From Mycoplasmatota bacterium (GTDB lineage Bacteria > Bacillota_I > Bacilli_A > Izemoplasmatales > Izemoplasmataceae), in NCBI GenBank assembly GCA_022712785.1, contig JAFLJX010000135.1, forward strand, positions 1-5,453: DNA of 5,453 nt, in the 5' to 3' direction. A program made the position numbers and the translations under genes. The notes beneath the pieces were generated by a model. The model saw only the letters and a program-made list of their open reading frames with translations. It had not been told where the DNA came from and did not search any database. Positions within the stretch are counted from its first letter, which is position 1. Each line of letters begins with the position of its first letter. Positions 1 to 5,453 of the stretch are shown one piece after another.

Positions 1-298
1 CACTATGTTCTAACTCGTGCCATTTTTGTCCTTTAATATATTTGAACAATGAAATAACTCTATCACCTTTTTCAAAAACTGATTTTCCTGAAATATAATA
101 TGGTTCAATTACATTCACATCTTTATGAAGAATTTCCAGAAATTTCATTTCTCCCATGACATAACCTATTTTTCTTCTTTTTGACTTCGAAACTCTAATA
201 ACAATTTTATCATTGTTATATCTTCCAAGATAAACCTAATTGTGAAATCCATCTAACCTTTCTAAGTCGCAAATTCCCATATCAATAAGTATTTCCAT
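1..298 (-). pseudogene. APH-fold phosphotransferase, N-terminal part, interrupted by in-frame TAG; runs off left edge
   Basis: Translating from the ATG at 298 gives MEILIDMGICDLERLDGFHN, then TAG (plus 236-238), then VYLGRYNNDKIVIRV in the same frame, which stays open to the window edge (99 codons visible). The pattern GFHN-x-VY, a short beta hairpin, IVIRVSKS, a basic stretch and GEMKFLEILHKDVNVIEP is typical of the N-terminal nucleotide-binding lobe of aminoglycoside-phosphotransferase/choline-kinase-like enzymes (PF01636 type). These commonly have GFENxVYE there, so the TAG replaces what is probably a Gln codon (CAG to TAG). The catalytic HGD and DxD motifs would lie beyond the window. The start is supported by GGGGTGG (304-310) five bases upstream. 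The in-frame stop suggests a recent pseudogene, a sequencing error or, less likely, readthrough. A restart at a later ATG would lose the first strands of the lobe. The family call is by pattern recognition, and the substrate is unknown. Confidence 0.72.
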
Positions 299-343
299 AG
301 TATCCACCCCTATATTTTATATATTATTCAAACTATATTTCTA

Positions 344-505
344 CTAAAGTTTGAAAACTTTCTCTGCAAATGCTACTTTATCATTAACATCTTCATCAAT
401 ACTATTTCTTTGTACCCATTCAAATCCTAATTCTTTAAATAACTCATGAGTAATTCTTGGTTCACCAAAAATTACTATTAAATTAAAAATTTTACATTTG
501 AATAG
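344..505 (-). pseudogene. Orphan C-terminal reading-frame fragment, unidentified
   Basis: This minus-strand frame is open for 53 codons and ends in TAG at 344-346, with a second TAG directly after. It has no ATG, GTG or TTG at a plausible position and no ribosome-binding site, and a TAG lies just upstream (506-508). The translation contains VIFGEPRITHELFKELGFEW, then QRNSIDEDVNDKVAFAEKVF. The mix of charged and hydrophobic residues looks like a real globular C-terminus rather than noise. The LFKELGF stretch recalls the LxxxLGF near the end of GNAT acetyltransferases, but this is too weak to assign. It starts 16 bases past the ABC gene stop, so the upstream part of the gene may have been lost when the neighbouring cassette arrived. 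In such AT-rich DNA an open frame of this length can also occur by chance. Confidence 0.4.
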
Positions 506-520
506 CTAACCAATTAAATA

Positions 521-2974
521 TTACTTATTTTTAATGAGCTCAATTGGTGATTTTTGTATTAAATTTAATATTTGAGGAATCAGACCAGCAAAAACAAGTG
601 AAACAGCTAAAAGTATATACAACCCTATTTCATTTGCACTTAGTGTATAAATGCTGTAATTCACATCACTACTAAATATGTAATTACTTAATGTATTTGA
701 AGTAATAATGAAAAGTGAAACTGAAATAATGATAGGAATAATTGTCAAATATATAGATTCAATTATTATTAGTGAGATTATTTTGGCTTTACTAATTCCA
801 AGTGACAATAGAACTCCATTATTTTTAGACATTATCTTTTGTGCACTTGTTCCGTTTAGGATTAGGAATAACAGAGTTATAACTATAGAAATTATCAGAG
901 TTTTCTCAAATATTGGTTGTGTTTTTGATTCAAATTCATATATAGAAACATATGTAAAATAAGACCCGTTTGAATTGAAGACCATTTTCGAATTACTTGT
1001 ATCAGCACCATAAGCACCTAGAATATTTTTATCTTGTAAGTCATCATAAACTTCCTCAAGATTATTAGAAGGATTCAAGACTTTTATTCCAATTCTATAA
1101 AACGGGTAGCTTTCGTTAATTTTCTGGATTAATTGAGGAGAAACATACAATTTATCTTTAGAATCTTCCATGTCTTCATAAATACCAGTTATTACAAAAT
1201 CCTCTGGAATAATACCATCCCAGAAATCCTCTCCTAAATCAACAGCGATATCTTTAGTAAATATTGGTAACCTCACAATTAATTCAAACTCATCCCATGT
1301 GATTTCTCCATTTAACAGTCGGTTGATTTCTGTTTCATTCGCAGGGATTATATCCTTCAATATGTCTTCTCTCAAAATAATTTCATTTTCCAAAACAGGT
1401 GATTTTCCTGAAAGATTGTCAGTATTCATCATTTTGAAACTATCATTAATTTTGTAATTTTTTACACAATTATCACATATTATGTTTAAATACCCTGAAT
1501 TTTCAAGTAAGTGTTGATTCTCATTTTCCATATATGTATCAATCAATGTAAAAGATTGGATATACTTCATTGTTTCTTCATAGGAATAGTTATCTAATAC
1601 TGACATATGGGTCCTGTACTCAAATTGAGATCTCATTGTAGACCAATCTAATGAAATGTTGTCTTCTTCGTAATTGGTTTCAATTATCCCAACTATTGTA
1701 AACTCAATGGGATATTTGATTTGAGGAGAACTTGATATTTTCCTTCCAATTACATCTTCAGAATTGAAAAATACCATAGCTAAATAATCTGTTATAACTA
1801 TTTCATTCTTTTCCTCAGGAAGCCTCCCTGTTATATCTCCTAAATCATATTGTATTTCACTAGATAAAAGATTTATGTCAGTCCAATAAGGCCTTTCAAT
1901 ATTATCTTTATCATAATAGTTAAATACGATTTCATTAGTAAAAACAACATTATCATATTTTTCTACTAATGGATTAAACACATTATATGCATAATAGACC
2001 TCAAAGAATATATTCTCTTTGTCAATTGCAAGTTGCCCTGTAGAAGATTCACTAAATTTAGTTTTGTGTATTCTATAAATATTTGAATCGTTGGATGCTA
2101 TATAATTGGATAGGATATCAATTTCCTCTGTATTGATAGTTTTTATTGAAACAAATGAAACAAAAAATAGGAGTGTAAGTAAAAACGATATAATTAGAGT
2201 ACTTAAATAATTCTTCATCAATATTTTAAATGGATATATAAAATCAAATTTAGAAAAATGAATTCTCTCTTTCTGAATTGTAAATATTTCATTTTCTTGT
2301 CTATTCACAGGAAAATGAATATCTTTATCTTTTAATTTCCCAATTTCTATTATCTTGTCAGAATATTCATTAGCAAACATCATATTATGTGAAACCATAA
2401 TCACTAAATGATCTTTTGAAATCTCTTTTAACTTGTCTAAGACTTCCCTTGCATTATCGTTATCTAAATTTCCTGTCGGTTCATCTGCTAATATGACATT
2501 AACATTTCGTAGGATTGCTCTCGCAATTGCAACTCGTTGTGTTTCTCCACCACTTAGCTGATTTGGAAATCTTGACTTTAGATTATTCAAGTTAACTCTC
2601 TTTAACACTTCATCAATTCTTAAATCAATACTTTCAGGATCTAAATTCTCATTTATCAAAACTATTTTTAAATTCTCATATATTGATAGATTATCTATAA
2701 GATTATAATCTTGAAAAATGAATCCCACTACATTCTTACGGTAAACGTCAAGGTTGCAGTTCTTCAAATTGAATCCAAAAGAATTAACTTTTCCCTCAAA
2801 ACGGTTCTCAATTCCACCTATAATATTGAATAAAGTTGTTTTACCAGATCCGCTAACTCCAGTCAAACTGAAAAAACCAGTTGAAGGGAACTCTAGATTA
2901 ACTCCATCGAAAACTGTGATAGTTTCTTGTTTGTTGATTATATAAGTTTTTTTAAGGTCTTCTAATATTATCAT
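521..2974 (-). CDS. Fused ABC transporter ATPase/FtsX-type permease (MacB topology), 817 aa
   Basis: The N-terminal ATPase (about residues 1-220) has every expected motif: Walker A GVSGSGKT (39-46), Q-loop FQDYN (Q88), signature LSGGE (140-144), Walker B ILADEP with catalytic E165, D-loop NLDN, and the switch histidine H196. Membrane segment 1 is at about 255-277. A large external domain of about 410 residues follows, then three C-terminal helices (about 690-708, 733-757, 783-803) around the FtsX-like SKNNGVLLSLGISKAKI loop. One helix before and three after the external domain is the MacB/FtsX mechanotransmission topology. Such proteins usually dimerise and drive extracytoplasmic work (peptide export, immunity, drug efflux) rather than classical import. 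The external domain carries a CxxC (C500, C503) and two copies of a G-x(2)-P-x(3)-NEI motif. AAAGGAG sits 7 bases before ATG, and the secreted-protein gene ends 19 bases upstream, so the two are co-transcribed. The family is certain and the substrate unknown; the neighbour's product is the natural candidate. Confidence 0.96.
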   Translation of the reverse strand: MIILEDLKKTYIINKQETITVFDGVNLEFPSTGFFSLTGVSGSGKTTLFNIIGGIENRFEGKVNSFGFNLKNCNLDVYRKNVVGFIFQDYNLIDNLSIYENLKIVLINENLDPESIDLRIDEVLKRVNLNNLKSRFPNQLSGGETQRVAIARAILRNVNVILADEPTGNLDNDNAREVLDKLKEISKDHLVIMVSHNMMFANEYSDKIIEIGKLKDKDIHFPVNRQENEIFTIQKERIHFSKFDFIYPFKILMKNYLSTLIISFLLTLLFFVSFVSIKTINTEEIDILSNYIASNDSNIYRIHKTKFSESSTGQLAIDKENIFFEVYYAYNVFNPLVEKYDNVVFTNEIVFNYYDKDNIERPYWTDINLLSSEIQYDLGDITGRLPEEKNEIVITDYLAMVFFNSEDVIGRKISSSPQIKYPIEFTIVGIIETNYEEDNISLDWSTMRSQFEYRTHMSVLDNYSYEETMKYIQSFTLIDTYMENENQHLLENSGYLNIICDNCVKNYKINDSFKMMNTDNLSGKSPVLENEIILREDILKDIIPANETEINRLLNGEITWDEFELIVRLPIFTKDIAVDLGEDFWDGIIPEDFVITGIYEDMEDSKDKLYVSPQLIQKINESYPFYRIGIKVLNPSNNLEEVYDDLQDKNILGAYGADTSNSKMVFNSNGSYFTYVSIYEFESKTQPIFEKTLIISIVITLLFLILNGTSAQKIMSKNNGVLLSLGISKAKIISLIIIESIYLTIIPIIISVSLFIITSNTLSNYIFSSDVNYSIYTLSANEIGLYILLAVSLVFAGLIPQILNLIQKSPIELIKNK

Positions 2975-2993
2975 AAAAACACTCCTTTACTTA

Positions 2994-3413
2994 TTATTCA
3001 TAATCTGTATCAAGATAAATCGTGATTTTGCAATCCCCATTAACATTCATTAAAGTTACTTCATAGTATACATCTTCATCACCATAGTAAAAAGCGTTCC
3101 CACCAGTTCCAGTATTACCTTGACTAATTTCAATTGTACTTCCTGTAGCCCCTGCAACTGATTTTTGTCTAACTTTCAGTTTAGTACTGGTTGTTGTTTC
3201 ACAATCATTCCCACCAGCACCATCTTCAATACTATGAAATCGAACCCAAAAATATGAATGCGAAGTTGTGCCATAATTATCTGTATATTCTTTTACTCCT
3301 GAATGTACAGGATTAAAGACTATCATATCAGTAGCAGCTTTGACTTTTACTGTAGTACTAGATAGTATCAATGTTAACGATAATAAAATAGTAATTAGAA
3401 AAATCTTTTTCAT
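2994..3413 (-). CDS. Small Sec-secreted acidic protein, unknown family, partner of the ABC transporter
   Basis: The 139-residue product has a classical signal peptide: MKK, a hydrophobic core at residues 4-19, and a likely signal-peptidase I site after VKA (24-26) or one residue later. The mature part is about 113 residues, rich in T, S, G, Y and D, alternating in a way that suggests beta strands. By my count it has 16 acidic against 7 basic residues. It has two cysteines only (C71, C128), suited to one disulfide after export. There is no double-glycine leader, lipobox, LPxTG anchor or C-terminal helix, so free release is expected. AGAAGG lies 9 bases before ATG. The ABC gene begins 19 bases downstream. 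The gene order resembles lactococcin 972-type loci (Sec-secreted small protein followed by transport/immunity genes), but I see no convincing sequence match and the acidity is atypical. It could instead be a secreted toxin, signal or envelope protein. The gene call is strong; the function is open. Confidence 0.9.
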   Translation of the reverse strand: MKKIFLITILLSLTLILSSTTVKVKAATDMIVFNPVHSGVKEYTDNYGTTSHSYFWVRFHSIEDGAGGNDCETTTSTKLKVRQKSVAGATGSTIEISQGNTGTGGNAFYYGDEDVYYEVTLMNVNGDCKITIYLDTDYE

Positions 3414-3433
3414 TTTTATACGCCTTCTTTCTT

Positions 3434-3442
3434 ATTATAACA
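3434..3442 (-). promoter_or_regulatory. Extended -10 promoter candidate for the secreted-protein/ABC operon
   Basis: The minus strand reads TGTTATAAT: a perfect TATAAT preceded by TG at the extended -10 position. The -35 region at normal spacing is poor (ATGTTT), which extended -10 promoters tolerate. Transcription would begin near 3427, leaving only about 14 bases before the ATG at 3413, so the AGAAGG ribosome site (3423-3428) would sit at the very 5' end of the mRNA. That is unusually tight, and the working promoter may instead be the TATAAT near 3570. Confidence 0.4.
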
Positions 3443-3552
3443 TCTTTATTAAAATAAAACATTTGATAATATTAGAATCCCCTTGAAAATATTGTTGAGA
3501 ATTAGACACAGCCAAAAATAGTGTATTTGAAGTTATTTCTGTTTCAACCTCA

Positions 3553-3590
3553 TAAAAACTAAACCAGTAATTATAGTCTTTTAGTTTTTA
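3553..3590 (-). promoter_or_regulatory. 11-bp inverted repeat enclosing a TATAAT box; possible operator/promoter
   Basis: TAAAAACTAAA (3553-3563) and TTTAGTTTTTA (3580-3590) are perfect inverted repeats separated by 16 bases. On the minus strand the spacer contains TATAAT (3570-3575), so a promoter facing the operon would be flanked on both sides by repeat arms, as for an operator covering a promoter. The -35 region (near 3592-3598) is weak. The transcript would have a leader of about 150 bases. The arms are almost pure A/T, so chance is a serious alternative. Confidence 0.3.
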
Positions 3591-3705
3591 AAAAGAATTT
3601 AAAACCGGGCCATACTACCCGAAAAAATATAATAGTAATCTTAAATTTAAATCTTATTAATTGCATTGCTATAATCTATTAGTCATAAATTGCGTTTTTC
3701 CGATA

Positions 3706-3813
3706 CTACTCTATGTTGTTTTTTCTAAAGATAAATATACTCGTATAGTATGCAAATGATACTAAAATCACTAGCACACTATTTATATAACATAGGTTAT
3801 CATTTATAAAGAA
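3706..3813 (-). pseudogene. Possible C-terminal membrane-helix fragment of a lost permease
   Basis: This minus-strand frame of 35 codons ends in TAG at 3706-3708. It reads FFINDNLCYINS, then VLVILVSFAYYTSIFIFRKN and a final NIE. A hydrophobic helix followed by a basic F-R-K-N-N-I end resembles the C-terminus of ABC-2-type permeases, which often finish helix-FKKRDI. It has no credible start or ribosome site, and its beginning overlaps the right arm of the terminator at 3806-3854. It is therefore either decayed debris or a chance A/T-rich frame. Confidence 0.2.
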
Positions 3814-3854
3814 TCAAAAAAAGGACTATTATGTCCGTTTTTTTGATTCTTTAT
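3806..3854. terminator. Long inverted repeat, probable bidirectional rho-independent terminator
   Basis: The left arm 3806-3826 (ATAAAGAATC, seven A, GGAC) pairs with the right arm 3833-3854 (GTCC, one bulged G, seven T, GATTCTTTAT) around the 6-base loop TATTAT. This makes a 21-bp stem with a single bulge. Seen from either strand, the GGAC/GTCC stem is followed by seven T residues, so termination in both directions is plausible. No intact gene points into it now. A gene-tail scrap ends 5 bases before it on the minus-strand side, which suggests it once served that lost gene. Confidence 0.7.
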
Positions 3855-3859
3855 CTTTT

Positions 3860-3928
3860 CTAATCTCTATGTACAAGTTCATGATCAAAGTATGAAGCTA
3901 CATCTTCATCAAACTTCTTAGGACAAAT
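3860..3928 (-). pseudogene. Short gene-tail remnant immediately before a terminator
   Basis: The minus-strand frame between two TAG stops reads ICPKK, then FDEDVASYFDHELVHRD, and ends at 3860-3862. It is only 22 codons long, but its composition is protein-like and its stop is followed 5 bases later by the long terminator at 3806-3854, the spacing expected for a real gene end. The preceding in-frame TAG is formed at the edge of the inverted-repeat segment (3931-4045), so that segment may have cut the gene. The family is not recognised. The length alone is well within chance. Confidence 0.3.
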
Positions 3929-3930
3929 CT

Positions 3931-4045
3931 AGCGTCAAATACCAGACGCATTTCAAAACCATTCATAATTTGATAAAATATCACTATAAAGGTGGTGTTT
4001 CATCAAGATTTTAGTTAGATTAGAATACATCTAAGATTTGACGCT
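3931..4045. repeat. 115-bp segment with 10-bp terminal inverted repeats, MITE-like
   Basis: AGCGTCAAAT at 3931-3940 and ATTTGACGCT at 4036-4045 are perfect inverted repeats bounding 95 bases with no coding frame. Each end also has a small hairpin: GCGTC/GACGC (3932-3936 with 3945-3949) and TTAGAT/ATCTAA (4015-4020 with 4029-4034). The arms are richer in G/C than their surroundings, which argues against a chance match. Length and shape fit a miniature inverted-repeat element or insertion-sequence remnant. No clear target-site duplication is visible, so mobility is inference. A structured RNA is the alternative. Confidence 0.4.
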
Positions 4046-4090
4046 TACTTTTCTTTATTCAAAAGTCGATTCTATTTTTCTAATCCAAAC

Positions 4091-4121
4091 AAAAAAAGAG
4101 TGAACCAATTTCGGCTCACTC
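4091..4121 (-). terminator. Rho-independent terminator of the large secreted-protein gene
   Basis: On the minus strand, GAGTGAGCC pairs with GGTTCACTC (one G-T pair) around the 6-base loop GAAATT, followed by seven T residues. The stem begins 7 bases after the TAA stop of the gene ending at 4129. This is a textbook intrinsic terminator and separates that gene from the secreted-protein/ABC operon. Confidence 0.92.
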
Positions 4122-4128
4122 TCAATAA

Positions 4129-5453
4129 TTATTTTCCATCAAATTTATCATAGTTATCTATAAATACATGTTCTATCAAAAAGTTATGTTGATAGAAGTG
4201 ATAATTTGATAAATATCCAGGAGTCATTAGATTTTTTTTATAATCATATGCTTCTAATAGTCCATTGATACGGTGGTCATTAAATCCAAGGATTGAAAGT
4301 GAGTAATAGATATATTCACTATCTGTTTCATCTGGGAACATATCATCCCAAGAGAATTGATTCAAATAATACTCTTCAACACGTACCCCGTAATCAGTAA
4401 AAACTAATTTGCTATAATAATCTCCATCATATATAAATAGATCATCATTGATGCGACTCATAGTGTGTTCAATTGAGTAATCATGTGCAAACCAATAATT
4501 CAAGTCTGCTTTAAGTGATGAAAACATAAATGAATCAATTATTAAATACTCACTTACTCCATAAAGCTCAATATGTGATTGTTTGAAAGTTAGTGTTCTC
4601 AGATCGTATTGTCTTTCTACACCAGCCACTTGTCTTCTTTCCTCACGGTTTCTGATTGTTGTTTCGTCATTCTCAAAATAAAAATCTGTAGAGTTACCAG
4701 TAGCTATATCATCTTCATAGAAATCAATACTTATTAATGGATCATTAATTTTCTCATATTTCCCTAATCCAAAAGTGTTAACTACCTCTAACCCCTCTCC
4801 ATCTAAGCTAACTTCATTGAATTTTATCGTTTCTGTGTCATTTGGATTGCTTTCATCCTCAATTGTAAGTGTAGAAATATATTTTTTTATTACAGGTTCA
4901 ATAGTATCGAAACTAGGGAAAGAATCACCACTAGTCATATCAATCTCATTTTCTTGAGTGCTATATGTGATAGTAACTTGATTATCAATATCGTAGTTAG
5001 TTACCATTGCTTCTCTTAGCATTAATCCTGTCTTTAAGTCTGAATCAATATTATCAATGATTTCATATACCGTATATGTTAATGATTCAACATATGGTCC
5101 TATATATGTGATCTCTACTTGGACATCCACTTTTACATCAGCATCATAATATATATATCCAATACCGTTTTCAACAGCTAGAGGTTCAGTTAACCTCCCT
5201 GTAAAGTTTTCTTCGACTGTGAAAGAAAAATTATTACGAGTGTTTGTTATAATATTTAATTCTGGACATTGTTCAATAATATCTTCATATATGATATTTC
5301 CATAATAGTCATAATATGTACATTCAGATAACTGTGGTGTTTCATATTTATCAATATACTTTATTTGTAAATTACTCGCAGTGACAGTTCCTGTAACTGC
5401 GATAGTAATTATCAATAATCCTAAAGCTATTTTTATAATAATTATTTTAATAT
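4129..5453 (-). CDS. Large Sec-exported acidic protein of unknown function, 5' end beyond window
   Basis: The frame ends with TAA at 4129-4131 and stays open to the right edge. The first apparent start, TTG at 5415, is probably not the real one. Twelve more in-frame codons upstream read IKIIIIKIALGL and run directly into LIITIAVTGTVTA, together forming the basic and hydrophobic parts of a signal peptide with likely cleavage after TVTA. The true ATG should lie just outside the window. The mature part is over 410 residues, strongly acidic and rich in Tyr, Asp, Ile and Asn. It has two cysteines near its start (C32 and C50 counted from the TTG) that could form a disulfide. There is no lipobox, sorting signal, repeat array or further membrane helix, so release or loose surface association is expected. 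No catalytic motif is recognisable. A terminator follows directly, so it is transcribed separately from the operon to its left. Confidence 0.85.
   Translation of the reverse strand, partial: IKIIIIKIALGLLIITIAVTGTVTASNLQIKYIDKYETPQLSECTYYDYYGNIIYEDIIEQCPELNIITNTRNNFSFTVEENFTGRLTEPLAVENGIGYIYYDADVKVDVQVEITYIGPYVESLTYTVYEIIDNIDSDLKTGLMLREAMVTNYDIDNQVTITYSTQENEIDMTSGDSFPSFDTIEPVIKKYISTLTIEDESNPNDTETIKFNEVSLDGEGLEVVNTFGLGKYEKINDPLISIDFYEDDIATGNSTDFYFENDETTIRNREERRQVAGVERQYDLRTLTFKQSHIELYGVSEYLIIDSFMFSSLKADLNYWFAHDYSIEHTMSRINDDLFIYDGDYYSKLVFTDYGVRVEEYYLNQFSWDDMFPDETDSEYIYYSLSILGFNDHRINGLLEAYDYKKNLMTPGYLSNYHFYQHNFLIEHVFIDNYDKFDGK

Larger units (their letters stand above)
3443..4090. other. Gene-poor spacer with structured repeats and gene debris
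   Basis: I find no intact gene here on either strand. The stretch holds, in order, an inverted repeat around a second TATAAT (3553-3590), a weak CGGG/CCCG hairpin (3606-3621), a short hydrophobic tail-like frame (3706-3813), a long terminator (3806-3854), a gene-tail scrap (3860-3928) and a 115-bp inverted-repeat-bounded segment (3931-4045). The concentration of partial structures suggests repeated insertion and decay between the two secreted-protein loci. Each item is listed separately with its own confidence. Confidence 0.6.

Noticed and set aside
509..548. ACCAATT/AATTGGT inverted repeat around the stop codon of the ABC gene, considered as its terminator.
   Set aside because: The loop is long (26 bases) and no T-run follows the stem on the minus strand. 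It is not a credible intrinsic terminator.
708..962. Open frames on the plus strand within the ABC gene and the large secreted gene (also near 2754-2945 and 4775-4957).
   Set aside because: They lie antisense to well-supported genes, lack ribosome-binding sites and have no recognisable protein features.
2994..3413. Assignment of the small secreted protein to the lactococcin 972 family.
   Set aside because: Gene order and Sec signal fit, but the mature sequence is acidic, longer and has cysteines, and I see no aligned motif.
3435..3587. A 50-codon minus-strand open frame with a protein-like stretch (DYNYWFSFYEVETEI) just upstream of the secreted-protein gene.
   Set aside because: It has no start codon near its beginning and no ribosome site, and open frames of about this length are expected by chance in DNA this A/T-rich. 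It also overlaps the promoter signals.
3606..3621. CGGG/CCCG hairpin in the spacer, considered as a terminator or operator.
   Set aside because: The stem is only four base pairs with an 8-base loop, and only four T residues follow on the minus strand, after a G. Too weak.
5413..5415. TTG at 5413-5415 as the start of the large secreted protein.
   Set aside because: The frame continues upstream to the window edge, and those codons complete a signal peptide with basic residues, so the true start lies outside.

Overview
The window is AT-rich (roughly 30% G+C by eye). It has strong purine-rich ribosome-binding sites, TAA stops on the intact genes, TGG for tryptophan and no in-frame TGA. This suits a low-GC Gram-positive bacterium (Bacillota) or a wall-less relative such as the Acholeplasma/Izemoplasma group. 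The sequence alone does not fix the taxon. All convincing genes lie on the minus strand, so they are read from the right edge to the left.

From right to left, the layout is as follows. (1) 4129-5453 is a large, acidic, probably Sec-exported protein of unknown function. Its 5' end lies beyond the window, and a clear hairpin-plus-T terminator follows it. (2) 3443-4090 is about 650 bases without an intact gene. It holds a long, probably bidirectional terminator, a 115-bp segment bounded by 10-bp inverted repeats, a promoter-like inverted repeat, and short gene-tail-like scraps. It reads as a decayed accessory region. (3) 2994-3413 and 521-2974 form a tight two-gene operon with a 19-bp gap: a small Sec-secreted acidic protein with two cysteines, then an 817-residue fused ABC ATPase/FtsX-type permease of MacB topology. 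(4) 301-520 contains a start-less C-terminal scrap. (5) 1-298 is the N-terminal part of an aminoglycoside-phosphotransferase-like (APH fold) kinase interrupted by an in-frame TAG, and it runs off the left edge.

The most coherent candidate system is the operon. A gene for a secreted small protein next to a dedicated ABC transporter with a large external domain resembles bacteriocin/immunity or envelope-stress cassettes. The secreted protein matches no family I can name. The flanking debris (broken kinase, orphan C-terminus, decayed spacer) suggests a cassette in a plastic part of the genome. Its function is inference.
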